Below are positions 1-9,108 of a stretch of 64,000 nt of DNA, piece after piece (within the stretch, counting starts at the first letter, position 1; each line of letters opens with the position of its first letter). Made by a program: the position numbers and the translations under genes. Origin of the DNA: Clostridiales bacterium (lineage in GTDB: Bacteria > Bacillota > Clostridia > Lachnospirales > Lachnospiraceae); the NCBI GenBank assembly GCA_012522735.1, contig JAAYJU010000180.1:33682-97681 (forward strand). Direction: 5' to 3'. Under the pieces are notes generated by a model that was not told the DNA's origin, made no database searches, and was given only the letters and a program-made list of their open reading frames with translations.

Positions 1-65
1 TTGTACAATAAATACGTAATATAATGTTTTTCTTTATAAGATATTTATCAATATTTATAGCTACC

Positions 66-95
66 TTGACAAAAAACTTTATCTTATGTTATATT
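66..95 (+). promoter_or_regulatory. Sigma-A type promoter of the cyclophilin gene
   Basis: A TTGACA -35 box (66-71) is followed 18 bases later by a TATATT -10 box (90-95). The gene starts at 157, so the leader is about 55 bases. An AAAGGA ribosome binding site lies at 138-143, somewhat far (13 bases) from the ATG. Confidence 0.7.
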
Positions 96-156
96 TACCA
101 CCGATAGCATACAGGACGGACATAAACATACAAATAGAAAGGACTTATATAACAAG

Positions 157-672
157 ATGAATCCTATCGTTACGATTGAAATGCAAAACGGAGATATTAT
201 GAAACTGGAGTTATATCCAGAGATTGCACCAGCTACAGTCAATAATTTTATCTCTCTTATTAACAAAGGCTTCTATAATGGATTGATATTCCATAGGGTC
301 ATTCGTGGATTTATGATTCAGGGTGGAGATCCTGATGGAAACGGCACTGGTGGACCCGGCTACTCAATTAAGGGTGAATTTACCTACAATAATTTTGAAA
401 ACACTCTTAAGCATAGTGCAGGAGTTATCTCAATGGCAAGATCGCAGAGGCCTGATTCAGCTGGCTCACAATTTTTTATTATGCATAAGGATTCCTCGCA
501 TCTAGACGGTTCCTATGCAGCATTCGGAAAGATAACCGAGGGAATTGATGTGGTCAATAAAATTGCTGAGACTAAGACAGATTATTCTGATATGCCTCTC
601 GAACCTCAGGTCATGAAAAGTGTGACTGTGGAAACTTTCGGCACAGAATATCCTGAACCCGAGAAGCTATAA
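157..672 (+). CDS. ppiB: Cyclophilin-type peptidyl-prolyl cis-trans isomerase
   Basis: Catalyses cis-trans isomerisation of Xaa-Pro peptide bonds and helps protein folding. It has no signal peptide, so it should act in the cytoplasm. The 171 residues are a single cyclophilin domain. The active-site stretch FHRVIRGFMIQGGDP (about 45-59, with catalytic Arg47) and the AGSQFFIM strand (102-109) are both present. The position equivalent to the cyclosporin-contacting Trp of human CypA is not Trp (the local sequence is SHLDGSYAAFG), as in many bacterial cyclophilins. The gene is monocistronic, with its own promoter upstream and a hairpin terminator downstream that it shares with the convergent pyrF. 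Confidence 0.95.
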   Translation: MNPIVTIEMQNGDIMKLELYPEIAPATVNNFISLINKGFYNGLIFHRVIRGFMIQGGDPDGNGTGGPGYSIKGEFTYNNFENTLKHSAGVISMARSQRPDSAGSQFFIMHKDSSHLDGSYAAFGKITEGIDVVNKIAETKTDYSDMPLEPQVMKSVTVETFGTEYPEPEKL

Positions 673-706
673 AGCAAAAGCCTCAAGCTGTTTCATAAGA
701 TTATTT

Positions 707-747
707 AAGGGTTGCTTAATTCCTTATAGGAATTTCGCAACCCTTTT
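707..747. terminator. Bidirectional intrinsic terminator between ppiB and pyrF
   Basis: AAGGGTTGC (707-715) pairs with GCAACCCTT (737-745). An inner AATTCC/GGAATT helix makes one long hairpin. T-rich sequence follows on the plus strand and A-rich sequence precedes it, so the hairpin can end both convergent transcripts. Confidence 0.8.
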
Positions 748-759
748 AATTTTCTTACT

Positions 760-1683
760 TTAATTTCTGCAAGCCTTCTTAAGGTCTTCTCTCATATCAA
801 GTACCGCCTGTCTTGAGGCAGCTGCATAGGCTTCCTCTCCAAAGCTTTCATACTGAGGTAGTTTATAAGCAGCTATAATACCCCTTGAGGAATTCACGAT
901 TGCTCCCAATCCATCCTTATTGAAGAAGTGCTTTAGATCCTCTGCCTTACCCCCTTGTGCACCATAACCGGGGACTAGAATAAATGTCTTAGGCATAATC
1001 CTTCTAAGCTTCTTACCCATCTCTGGATAAGTAGCACCTACCACAGCTCCTATATAGCTATACTCGGATCCCATGAAGAGTTCTCCCCATTCAGCAACCT
1101 TTTCACCTACTAGCTCATACAAGGGACGACCATCAATAAGCTTATCCTGAAACTCTCCGCTGGATGGATTTGATGTCTTTACAAGAATAAATAATCCTTT
1201 GTTCTCCTGCTTACACACCTCTATAAAGGGTAGAATTCCATCGGAGCCAAGATAAGGATTAACTGTAATAAAGTCCTCATCAAATCCCCTAAATTCTACG
1301 CCTCCTATACTTATCTTGCCAAGATGGCCCATTGCATAAGCAGTAGATGTTGAGCCAATATCTCCTCGCTTCACATCGCCTATTACAATCAAGCCCTTAT
1401 CCTTTGCATAGTCAATTGTTCTTACATAAGACCTCATTCCTTCTATGCCAAACTGCTCATACATGGCCACCTGCGGCTTTACTGCCGGAACCAAATCATA
1501 GACAGCATCAATAATACCTTTATTAAATAGCCATATTGCCTCTGCAGCCCCTTCAAGATTCTCACCCTTTTCCTTATATGCCTTCTTTATAATATGCTCG
1601 GGTACATATGATAGCATGGGATCAAGTCCAACCACTATAGGTGCTTCCAACTCTTGAATTCTCTTCGCCAACTTATTAATCAT
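760..1683 (-). CDS. pyrF: Orotidine 5'-phosphate decarboxylase (type 2)
   Basis: Last step of UMP synthesis: decarboxylates OMP. The catalytic Lys/Asp array appears as GDVKRGDIGST (about 102-112), the N-terminal strand as VVGLDP (17-22), and the phosphate loop as PGYGAQGG. The length of 307 residues fits the longer type 2 subfamily. I start at the ATG at 1683 because GGAGGA sits 6 bases upstream. The frame stays open further upstream only because the 48-bp repeat (1688-1783) is a multiple of three and stop-free, giving a false 27-residue repeated N-terminus. The gene lies 146 bases downstream of pyrC in the same direction, so the two pyrimidine genes are probably co-transcribed through the repeat. 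Confidence 0.95.
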   Translation of the reverse strand: MINKLAKRIQELEAPIVVGLDPMLSYVPEHIIKKAYKEKGENLEGAAEAIWLFNKGIIDAVYDLVPAVKPQVAMYEQFGIEGMRSYVRTIDYAKDKGLIVIGDVKRGDIGSTSTAYAMGHLGKISIGGVEFRGFDEDFITVNPYLGSDGILPFIEVCKQENKGLFILVKTSNPSSGEFQDKLIDGRPLYELVGEKVAEWGELFMGSEYSYIGAVVGATYPEMGKKLRRIMPKTFILVPGYGAQGGKAEDLKHFFNKDGLGAIVNSSRGIIAAYKLPQYESFGEEAYAAASRQAVLDMREDLKKACRN

Positions 1684-1687
1684 GCCA

Positions 1688-1834
1688 ATCCTCCATAACA
1701 AATTATTGTATCTCACTAATATTAACGGAGGATTTATCCTCCATAACAAATTATTGTATCTCACTAATATTAACGGAGGATTTATCCTCCTTAATATCTA
1801 TAAACATTTCATTACTAAGAACGGAGGTTTTAAC
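1688..1834 (-). repeat. 48-bp tandem repeat of SD/anti-SD hairpins in the pyrC-pyrF gap
   Basis: Two identical 48-bp units occupy 1688-1735 and 1736-1783, followed by a diverged third unit to about 1834. Read on the minus strand, each junction carries the palindrome GGAGGATAAATCCTCC; the distal one reads GGAGGTTAAAACCTCC and contains the pyrC stop codon. The last GGAGGA, next to pyrF, is the pyrF ribosome binding site, and it has upstream TCCTCC copies it could pair with. The array could therefore control access of ribosomes to pyrF; that function is inferred. Confidence 0.85.
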
Positions 1835-3122
1835 CTCCAAATTCGTATTTTATTTCCCCAGATACTATTGTATATTTTACTCTTCCATACACCCTTCTTC
1901 CATGAAAAGGCGTATTGCTTGCTTTTGAATAAAATTTGCTTTTATCTATGATATACTCCTCATCGGGATCTATAATCACAATATCCGCTACCTTGCCCTC
2001 ACCTATACAACCCCTATCTATTCCAAGGATATTGGCAGGATTTAGGCTCATTTTCTCAACCATCTGCCTATATGTCAGAATACCCGTCCTTACTAATTCG
2101 CTATAAGTAATGGAAAATGCTGTTTCAAGTCCAACTATACCAAAGGGTGCTTCTGCCATGGACTTTTTCTTCTCCTCTTCAGAATGTGGTGCATGATCGG
2201 TTGAAATAACATCTAGCACATCATTTTTTAAAGCATCTATAATCGCTTCCACATCACTTGGACTTCTAAGCGGAGGATTCATCTTATAGTTAGAATCATC
2301 CCCTAGTATATCTTGATCAGATAAGGTGAAATAGTGGGGACAGGTTTCTCCTGTTACCCTAAGCTCCTCACCTTTTGCAATCTTAAGTATCTTAGTACTG
2401 CCCTTTGTGGAGCAATGACATAGATGAAGCCGGGCACCAGTATCCTTAGCAAGTATAATGTCTCTAGCTACAATAATATCCTCCACAGCGTTACTGATAC
2501 CGGCAAGGCCCAGTTCTTTTGCCTTTTGGCCTGCATTAATAACACCATTTCCAGCAAGAGCCTTGTCCTCACAATGAGCAAACACTATGGTATCAAGCTT
2601 GGCTGCCTCCTTCATTGCTTTGGCATAAAGTGATGTGTCAATAACAGTTTTTCCATCCTCACTTAATCCTATTGCCCCGGCATTTATAAGTGCAGGTATA
2701 TCAGTTAGCTCATTTCCTTCCTGTTCAAAGGTAATCGCAGCGATGGGATGAATATTAACCGGTGCTTTCTCAGCTTGCTTAAGGACGAACTTTATTGTCT
2801 CTGGTCTGTCAAGTGCAGGTCTGGTATTTGGCATAGCACAGATAGTAGTAAATCCACCGGCTGCTGCGGCCATGGATCCAGTCAGTATAGTCTCCTTATG
2901 CTCATATCCGGGTTCCCTTAGATGAACGTGAAGATCAATTAATCCAGGCATAACAAGCATTCCGGAAGCATCTATTACCTTATCGGCCATGATATTCTCT
3001 ATATCAGCACCAGAATGATCTACTATCTTTTGCACAAGATTATCTCTTATAAGAATGTTATAATTTCCTTCGATACCCGTGCCCGGATCAATTACATAGC
3101 CGTTCTTAATATATAAAAGCAA
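1830..3122 (-). CDS. pyrC: Dihydroorotase
   Basis: Cyclises carbamoyl-aspartate to dihydroorotate in pyrimidine synthesis. It is an amidohydrolase-fold zinc enzyme: DLHVHLREPG carries the first metal-binding His pair, and STDHAPHS near the C-terminus carries the catalytic Asp. I choose a TTG start at 3122. The ATG at 3140 lies inside the ribosome binding site (AGGAGGG, 3131-3137), and the usual family start (LYIKNGYVIDP) fits the TTG. This gives 430 residues. The stop codon TAA is embedded in the GGAGGTTAAAACCTCC hairpin. It follows the DUF815 gene after 71 bases. Confidence 0.93.
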   Translation of the reverse strand: MLLYIKNGYVIDPGTGIEGNYNILIRDNLVQKIVDHSGADIENIMADKVIDASGMLVMPGLIDLHVHLREPGYEHKETILTGSMAAAAGGFTTICAMPNTRPALDRPETIKFVLKQAEKAPVNIHPIAAITFEQEGNELTDIPALINAGAIGLSEDGKTVIDTSLYAKAMKEAAKLDTIVFAHCEDKALAGNGVINAGQKAKELGLAGISNAVEDIIVARDIILAKDTGARLHLCHCSTKGSTKILKIAKGEELRVTGETCPHYFTLSDQDILGDDSNYKMNPPLRSPSDVEAIIDALKNDVLDVISTDHAPHSEEEKKKSMAEAPFGIVGLETAFSITYSELVRTGILTYRQMVEKMSLNPANILGIDRGCIGEGKVADIVIIDPDEEYIIDKSKFYSKASNTPFHGRRVYGRVKYTIVSGEIKYEFGG

Positions 3123-3193
3123 AGATTTTGCCCTCCTCATACTTCTATCATAAACTGTGAACTATATTAACGTATAATCTATCATTATCTGAA

Positions 3194-4531
3194 TCAGTCT
3201 TTTCCCGCAAGATAGTTAATAAACTGCTGGGCTGTCCTACCAGATAATCCCCCATGGTGTAGCTCCCATTTTCTTGCCTCAGCAAAAAGCTCCTCCTCCG
3301 ATGAGATCCTTATGGACTGCCTAATTGCCAGCTGCTTTACAATCTCCAGATACTCTTTTTGGGAAGGTGATGAGAAGTTGATTGTGATACCAAAGCGATC
3401 AACCAAGGAAAGTTTTTCTTCCATAGTATCTGAACGATGGATATCGCCATCAATCTCCATGTCCGATCTGTCCTTCCAAGTCTCTCTTATTAGGTGTCTG
3501 CGATTGGATGTAGCATATATAAGCACATTATCCGGCTTGTTCTCCAAACCTCCCTCAATCACTGCCTTAAGATACTTATATTCAATCTCAAAATCCTCAA
3601 AAGACAAATCATCCATATATATTATAAACTTATAATTTCTGTTCTTTATAATTGAAATAAGAGTCGAAAGATCCTCGAATTGATGCTTATAAATCTCAAT
3701 CATACGAAGTCCTTTATCATAGTATTCATTTAAAATTGCCTTTACAGATGTGGATTTACCAGTACCGGAATCACCAAAGAGCAGAACATTATTAGCCTTT
3801 TTTCCTTCTACAAATGCCCTGGTATTATCTATAAGCTTCTGTTTCTGAAGCTCATAACCTACCAGATTCGAAAGCCTTACATCTACTGTATTGGTAATGG
3901 GAACAAGCTCTAGCTTTCCATCCTCTCTAGATAAACGAAATGCCTTATTCAATCCTAATTTGCCTACACCATAGTCCTTATAAAAATTAGTTACAACTTG
4001 AAATACCTCATCCTCATCCTTAGCAGAAGCAATATTCGCACTTAGGATCCTGACCTTCTCGCTAACACTCTTATTATATCTTCCACTGCTCTTTTCAATC
4101 GCTTTATAGTCTGTGATTATGGAGAAACAGTTAATGCCAAGCTCCTCTTCAATGCCACTAAAATCATAGTGGAACAACTCTAAGAATATCTTAAAGTCTG
4201 CTTTTGCAAATCTGTTGACAGTGCCCTGTCTTGCTCCAGCTTTCTCACAGGTAATAGTAAAGGGATTTTCCGTGCTCGCTAGCGTGTAAGCCAGATAATT
4301 TTGCCATAGGTTCTGATCGAAGCCGTATATGGTAGATACATCCAGAAGCTCATTGATAAGTGTATATATTCTGGATGTAAACATATCTTTATCGATTCCA
4401 TTTAATCTTTCTTCTTGTCTATTATCCTTTTTATGATAATCTATCTCAAAAAGGATACCAGACAGCTTAACAAGTATGTTGTCTTCTTCCAGATTCTTAT
4501 ATACTGATAATTTTGAAATCAAGCGATACAT
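3194..4531 (-). CDS. DUF815 family ATP-binding protein (AAA+ fold)
   Basis: A 445-residue cytoplasmic protein of the DUF815 family. An uncharacterised N-terminal half (1-about 190) precedes an AAA-type ATPase domain. Walker A is GDSGTGKST (253-261), Walker B is close to [12 protein letters not shown] (about 302-313), and a sensor-like YATSNRRHL follows. The function of the family is not established; the similarity to AAA+ loaders and proteases suggests ATP-driven remodelling, which is only inference. A strong AGGAGG ribosome binding site precedes the ATG, and the gene begins 11 bases after argS, so the two are probably co-transcribed. Confidence 0.88.
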   Translation of the reverse strand: MYRLISKLSVYKNLEEDNILVKLSGILFEIDYHKKDNRQEERLNGIDKDMFTSRIYTLINELLDVSTIYGFDQNLWQNYLAYTLASTENPFTITCEKAGARQGTVNRFAKADFKIFLELFHYDFSGIEEELGINCFSIITDYKAIEKSSGRYNKSVSEKVRILSANIASAKDEDEVFQVVTNFYKDYGVGKLGLNKAFRLSREDGKLELVPITNTVDVRLSNLVGYELQKQKLIDNTRAFVEGKKANNVLLFGDSGTGKSTSVKAILNEYYDKGLRMIEIYKHQFEDLSTLISIIKNRNYKFIIYMDDLSFEDFEIEYKYLKAVIEGGLENKPDNVLIYATSNRRHLIRETWKDRSDMEIDGDIHRSDTMEEKLSLVDRFGITINFSSPSQKEYLEIVKQLAIRQSIRISSEEELFAEARKWELHHGGLSGRTAQQFINYLAGKD

Positions 4532-4542
4532 TCTATAACCTC

Positions 4543-6315
4543 CTACATGCGATCAGGCGCTTCAAATGCCAGTAAGTCTATACAGGTCAATAATATATCC
4601 TGTACCAGTGTAATCATTAGGATTAATGACGCTTGCCTTTCTTCACTGTTTTCTTCGGATATTATCTTAGTATCATGATAAAAGCTAGAGAATTTGTCGG
4701 CCAAATCATAGATATATTGGCATATCCTATGAGGTGCCTGCTCCTCATAAGCCAAGTGTATCATATCACTAAACCTTGTAATCTGTAGCATCAATTCTCT
4801 CTCAACCCCAGATGCAGCAGGAAGTATATCACTATCATTACTGATTGCTTTTCCTGTGTCATAGAATTTATCTAAAATCGATTTAATTCGTACAATTGTA
4901 TAAAGAATATATGGTCCTGTATTACCTTCAAATGATGTAAAGCGTTCCAGGTCAAATACATAATCCTTAGCGGCCTGATTTGATAGATCTCCGTACTTTA
5001 ATGCTGCAAGACCAACCTTAGAGGCTACTTGTCTTGCTTCCTCTTCATCCATACTACGGTTTTCCATGACTTTACGATATACTTCATCTGTAACCATCTT
5101 AATCAGATGCTCCAGACGAAGAACGCCTCCATCCCTTGTCTTAAAGGGTTTGCCATCCTTACCGTTCATTGTACCAAAACCAATAAACTGAAGGTTTGTA
5201 TCCTCTTTTACTAGCTTGGTCTTCTTTGCACAACGGAATAATCTCTCAAAATGCAACTCCTGTCTCTTATCTGTTATATAAATCATATGGTCGGGATCGA
5301 AGAGCTTAACCCTCTCTACAATAGTTGCCAAGTCGGTTGTGCTGTATAGTGTAGCACCATCTGATTTTAATATCATAAATGGTGGTATTTCTTTTGTATC
5401 GGTTTCTTCCTTTACATCCACCACCAAGGCCCCGTCACTAATCCTTGCATAATTATTCGATTTCAAATACTCTACCATATCAGTAACATAGGGTTGTGCA
5501 TCGCTTTCCATCTTCCACAGCTCGAAGGACACATTCAGGTTATCATAAATCTTCTTAAGATCTGTTACAGACACCTCCTGCATATGCTTCCAAAGAGCCA
5601 TATAGCCTCTATGCCCGTTTTGCATAAGGTAAGTAATCCTCTTTGCTTCCTCGAGAAAAGCAGGATTTTCTTTGGAATATGCACTAGCTGTAGGATAGAT
5701 GTCCTCAAGCTCTGATATGGTAAATGGAGCCTCAGTCGGGTATTCTCCCGAAAAGCTCTCATCAAAATATATCATGTCTGGCTTTCTTCTCTTTAATTCA
5801 GCTATAACCAAACCCATCGGTGTGCCCCAGTCACCCAGATGCACATCACCGATTGCATCATTTCCCATAAACTTTAATATGCGTTTCAGGCTCTCCCCTA
5901 TAATGGCGGAGCGCATGTGGCCTACATGAAGGGGCTTGGCAATATTGGGACCGCCATAATCAATGATTACCTTTTTAGGTGCAGCCTCCTTCTCACAGCC
6001 AAAATCCTTTTCCTCTCGCATACTATTTATATAGGTAGCTAAGAACTCATCACTCAAGTTAATATTTATAAACCCGGGCATAATAGCAACAATATTTTTT
6101 ATTTTGCTATTTTCCTGTAATGCACTAACAACTTCCTGCGCAATCATAATAGGTGCCTTTTTGTATACTTTTGCTGCAGCCATGGCACCATTGCACTGGT
6201 ATTGACATAGATCCGGTCTATTTGAAACTGTTACTGCTCCATATTTTTCGTCATACCCTTTTAATGCAAATGCTTGCTTAAGATCCTCTGATATTAATTC
6301 GACTATTTTCTTCAT
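4543..6315 (-). CDS. argS: Arginyl-tRNA synthetase
   Basis: Charges tRNA-Arg. This class I synthetase of 590 residues has the N-terminal additional domain (about 1-110), the HIGH-type motif HVGH at 130-133 within [18 protein letters not shown], and the C-terminal helical anticodon-binding DALR region. The KMSKS position is degenerate, as is usual in ArgRS. The start is the ATG at 6315 with GGAGGT five bases upstream; a TTG four codons earlier overlaps that site and is rejected. I looked for a T-box leader in the upstream gap and found no AGGGTGGNACC-like motif. A tRNA-Arg gene occurs elsewhere in the window (27278). Confidence 0.96.
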   Translation of the reverse strand: MKKIVELISEDLKQAFALKGYDEKYGAVTVSNRPDLCQYQCNGAMAAAKVYKKAPIMIAQEVVSALQENSKIKNIVAIMPGFININLSDEFLATYINSMREEKDFGCEKEAAPKKVIIDYGGPNIAKPLHVGHMRSAIIGESLKRILKFMGNDAIGDVHLGDWGTPMGLVIAELKRRKPDMIYFDESFSGEYPTEAPFTISELEDIYPTASAYSKENPAFLEEAKRITYLMQNGHRGYMALWKHMQEVSVTDLKKIYDNLNVSFELWKMESDAQPYVTDMVEYLKSNNYARISDGALVVDVKEETDTKEIPPFMILKSDGATLYSTTDLATIVERVKLFDPDHMIYITDKRQELHFERLFRCAKKTKLVKEDTNLQFIGFGTMNGKDGKPFKTRDGGVLRLEHLIKMVTDEVYRKVMENRSMDEEEARQVASKVGLAALKYGDLSNQAAKDYVFDLERFTSFEGNTGPYILYTIVRIKSILDKFYDTGKAISNDSDILPAASGVERELMLQITRFSDMIHLAYEEQAPHRICQYIYDLADKFSSFYHDTKIISEENSEERQASLILMITLVQDILLTCIDLLAFEAPDRM

Positions 6316-6680
6316 GATAACCTCCAACTTCTCTTAACTTATTCAATACTTTAACATAGGTGGGCATAAATGTCATCAAGATTTTATGAAAGGTTTACTT
6401 CACATAAGTATGCATTTTGTTTTAATTTGCATTATATTCAGCATTAATAAGGCATAAAATTATATTTACTCTAAAAATATTTTGAAATATTACATTTATT
6501 GTCATCAATATAAGGTGATTTTTTTGTTTTTATAATAAATTATGAATATTTTTAAATAAAGGCTGTCCTTTTTCTTTGTTTTGTTGTATATTATACATAT
6601 GAGGTTGTTTTTGGATACTTATAATATCAAGAATTAAAATGCGTTGTAGGGAGAATTACGGTAATGAAAGGAGAAACATC
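6316..6680. other. AT-rich divergent intergenic region
   Basis: 365 bases between divergently transcribed argS and the CheX-like gene. It is very AT-rich and contains several TATAAT-like hexamers, for example 6620-6625, but none has a convincing -35 partner. I see no RNA gene, no T-box and no ORF with a ribosome binding site. Confidence 0.5.
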
Positions 6681-7568
6681 ATGTTCGGACTTTATTTTGG
6701 GGATTACTTATTAGAAAAGAACAAAATATCTCATTCGCAATTAGAAGATGTTATAACAGCACAACACACTTCTCGCCCAAAATTAGGGTTAATTGCTGTG
6801 GCCGAGAAATTACTTACCTCTAAGCAGGCTGACGAGCTAAATGAACTTCAAAAGCTTAAAGATTGCCGTTTTGGAGATATAGCAATTGAGAAGGGATATT
6901 TGCTTAAGGAAGAGGTTAACTATTTGCTTAATCTTCAAGGTAACTCTTATCTTCAATTTGTCCAAGCTCTAACTGATAGAAATTTAATGACAATGGACCA
7001 AATCGAGTTGACCCTTGAGGAATTTAAAAGAGAATATGGCTTTTCCGATACTGAACTGGATGCGCTAAAATCAGGAGATATTGATCGAATTATACCGGTA
7101 TTTATGGATATAAATATTCCATTCGTAGGCGAATGTATTACACTAGCTATTCGTAATATTATACGCTTCGTTAATAACAATATAAAGCTTAAAAAAGCAT
7201 ACACAGTAAAGAAATACACCTTTCATTCAATTGCATTTCAACAATTAGTCGGAAACCATGAACTATTCGTTAGTTTCGCTGGTGAGGATGAAGCTTTGTT
7301 AGAGATAGCAAGTCCTTTTGCTAAAGAAAATTTTGAGAGTATGGATGAAGATGCCTTTGACTCCATATGTGAATTCATTAACTGTAGCAACGGATTATAT
7401 GCTTCAAAACTAAGTAGAGAGGATATACATATTGATATGACACCTCCAGGTTTTGATCAGAATAAGTCTCTAACATCTGATGGTGATATATATGTTGTAC
7501 CTATTGTTATTGGTGGAAAACAATCTGACTTATTGGTCGTTGTAGATCATAAGGTTGAAATAAATTAG
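6681..7568 (+). CDS. CheX-like phosphatase protein with N-terminal GspE-like region
   Basis: The C-terminal half (about 140-295) is CheC/CheX-like. It carries the phosphatase signature D-x3-E-x2-N as DSICEFIN (Glu231, Asn234), with a Pro pair about 21 residues later, the spacing expected for the family that dephosphorylates CheY-P. The N-terminal 130 residues hold three repeated helical blocks ('LLEKNKIS', 'IAIEKGYLLKEEVNYLL', 'LTDRNLMTMDQIE') resembling the N-terminal domain of type II secretion ATPases. The start at 6681 is set by AAAGGAGA just upstream; 14 codons before it are discarded. It lies 12 bases from the response regulator gene, its probable substrate. The rest of the chemotaxis system is not here. 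Confidence 0.8.
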   Translation: MFGLYFGDYLLEKNKISHSQLEDVITAQHTSRPKLGLIAVAEKLLTSKQADELNELQKLKDCRFGDIAIEKGYLLKEEVNYLLNLQGNSYLQFVQALTDRNLMTMDQIELTLEEFKREYGFSDTELDALKSGDIDRIIPVFMDINIPFVGECITLAIRNIIRFVNNNIKLKKAYTVKKYTFHSIAFQQLVGNHELFVSFAGEDEALLEIASPFAKENFESMDEDAFDSICEFINCSNGLYASKLSREDIHIDMTPPGFDQNKSLTSDGDIYVVPIVIGGKQSDLLVVVDHKVEIN

Positions 7569-7580
7569 GAGGGAATAGAT

Positions 7581-7940
7581 ATGGCAAAGATCCTTATAGT
7601 AGATGATTCCAAGACTTCAAGAAAAATTCTCAGAAACATTCTTGAGGATAATGGCCATGAGGTGATTGGAGAAGCAATAAACGGCGAAGAATCCGTTCGT
7701 AAATATAAAGAACTTCAACCGGATATTACTACAATGGACATAACTATGCCGGTAATGGACGGACTGGAAGCACTGAAGGAAATCATGGATATAGATAAGA
7801 ATGCTAAGGTTGTTATGGTAACAGCAGCAGGTCAGAAAACAAAGATGGTAGATGCTGTCAAGTTTGGTGCTGTTGAATTCTTAACTAAACCCTTCGAAGC
7901 AGAGCAAATTATTGAGATTATCGAAAGAGTTTATAGATAG
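7581..7940 (+). CDS. CheY-like stand-alone response regulator
   Basis: A 119-residue single receiver domain with no output domain. The acidic pair Asp8/Asp9, phosphoacceptor Asp53 (TTMDITMP), Thr81 and Lys103 (LTKPF) are all in place, so it should be phosphorylated by a histidine kinase encoded elsewhere. AGGAGGGAATAGAT precedes the ATG. The upstream CheX-like partner suggests a paired signalling and signal-removal module, either for chemotaxis or for another phosphorelay. Confidence 0.92.
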   Translation: MAKILIVDDSKTSRKILRNILEDNGHEVIGEAINGEESVRKYKELQPDITTMDITMPVMDGLEALKEIMDIDKNAKVVMVTAAGQKTKMVDAVKFGAVEFLTKPFEAEQIIEIIERVYR

Positions 7941-7960
7941 ACCGTAAGGCATACATATTT

Positions 7961-8016
7961 ATGAGGCTGTATGATATTTAGAATCTTACTAAATACCATA
8001 CAACCTCATATTCTTT
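7961..8016. terminator. Bidirectional terminator after the response regulator
   Basis: ATGAGGcTGTATGATATTTAG (from 7961) pairs imperfectly with the complementary arm ending at 8009, about 20 pairs with two bulges, and a TTCTTTTTT run follows. The convergent pspC-like gene can use the reverse orientation. Confidence 0.8.
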
Positions 8017-8029
8017 TTTCAAAATAAAA

Positions 8030-8224
8030 TTAGATATTCTCTTCTTTAATAGGCATAATAATCGCTGCCACAATATATACAAGTATGCCCACACCAAATA
8101 TACTGAATAATACCCATAGCAAACGAACTACTGTAGGGTCAATATTAATATACTCAGCAATCCCCTGGCAGACTCCGCAAACCATCTTATTTGCATTTGA
8201 ACGATATAATTTCTTGGGTTCCAT
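8030..8224 (-). CDS. PspC domain membrane protein
   Basis: A 64-residue protein with the PspC signature (KKLYRSNANKMVCGVCQGIA, then DPTVVRLLWVLF) and one hydrophobic membrane segment (about 38-60). PspC domains occur in envelope-stress systems. The ATG at 8224 has AAAGGAGTG upstream; the longer frame from 8257 lacks a ribosome binding site. It is the last gene of a padR-DUF1700-DUF4097-pspC cassette, a common Firmicutes arrangement linked to envelope stress. The individual biochemical role is unknown. Confidence 0.88.
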   Translation of the reverse strand: MEPKKLYRSNANKMVCGVCQGIAEYINIDPTVVRLLWVLFSIFGVGILVYIVAAIIMPIKEENI

Positions 8225-8262
8225 TAGAACACTCCTTTCTGTTTCTCTTAACGACATTACTT

Positions 8263-9108
8263 TTAATATTCACTAAAATCCATAGTTATATTTCCAACAT
8301 CAACGTTTAATCGAAAGTTGCCCTTGAAATCATTTCTATCTTTTGTATTTATAAAATTACGATATCTCTTATTATTAATTATAACATTTCCAATATCAGA
8401 ATCAATATCAAAGGAATAATAATCCATATTATCATCTATATCTAATTCTATTGAACCGACATTGCATTGGATTTCATTATCTCCGCTTACAAGACCCTCC
8501 ATAATTACTGCTCCAACATCGCATTCAACCTTTATGTTCTTGATATCGACTTGCTTTAGATTGATATGTCCTGCGCTCACAAAATAACTTGACTCCTCTT
8601 CTACAATAAGGCCATCAATTTCAAGTGATCCTGCATCTACTGTTAAGTGTGCTATATCTGCATGCAGATTTTCAGCCTTGAGCCTTCCGGCATCCATAGA
8701 TATTTTAATATCCTTAGCCTTAAATCCTTCAGGTATAGTAATTCTTATACTTGGTGTCTTAAAATTTCTTATACCTATCGATATCGGTATATCAATCCCA
8801 AAAAAATTAAATCTCTCATTGGCATCATGGCTGATTTCCCACACACCGTTCGATACATGGGATTTTAAGTCATTATCATTGTATAGATTATCTGCCTGGA
8901 TACTAAACTCATCCCCTGGTCTTATGAATACCTCACCTACATCTATACGAATATCCAGCCCCTCAACATCTCTTACAGTATCCTCCATAGAGAAGGTAGG
9001 AGTATTTCGTAAAGAGAAGCCTCTTCCTGCGGCTATAAATAATAATCCTATTCCCAAGCCTATTGATATCAAAGCAATGCTCAAACATATCTTTGTAGTT
9101 GTCTTCAT
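8263..9108 (-). CDS. DUF4097 family beta-strand repeat protein
   Basis: A 281-residue membrane-anchored protein. An N-terminal hydrophobic segment (about 7-28) is followed by a long array of short beta strands with recurring V-D-x-G-x-I-x patterns (for example IRIDVGEVFI, ECDVGAVIMEG, DSDIGNVIINN, NVDVGNITMDF). This fits the DUF4097 (putative adhesin-like) beta-helix family, presumably outside the membrane. Its start overlaps the stop of the DUF1700 gene by four bases (ATGA), showing translational coupling. The family is usually encoded with DUF1700 and PadR; the molecular function is not known. Confidence 0.88.
   Translation of the reverse strand: MKTTTKICLSIALISIGLGIGLLFIAAGRGFSLRNTPTFSMEDTVRDVEGLDIRIDVGEVFIRPGDEFSIQADNLYNDNDLKSHVSNGVWEISHDANERFNFFGIDIPISIGIRNFKTPSIRITIPEGFKAKDIKISMDAGRLKAENLHADIAHLTVDAGSLEIDGLIVEEESSYFVSAGHINLKQVDIKNIKVECDVGAVIMEGLVSGDNEIQCNVGSIELDIDDNMDYYSFDIDSDIGNVIINNKRYRNFINTKDRNDFKGNFRLNVDVGNITMDFSEY

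Noticed and set aside
1684..1764. Extended N-terminus of pyrF with repeated RYNNLLWRI
   Set aside because: It arises from the stop-free 48-bp repeat. The true ribosome binding site GGAGGA lies directly before the ATG at 1683, and the extension has no counterpart in the family.
6316..6680. T-box leader for argS
   Set aside because: No T-box core or specifier-like structure is visible, and the antiterminator motif is absent.
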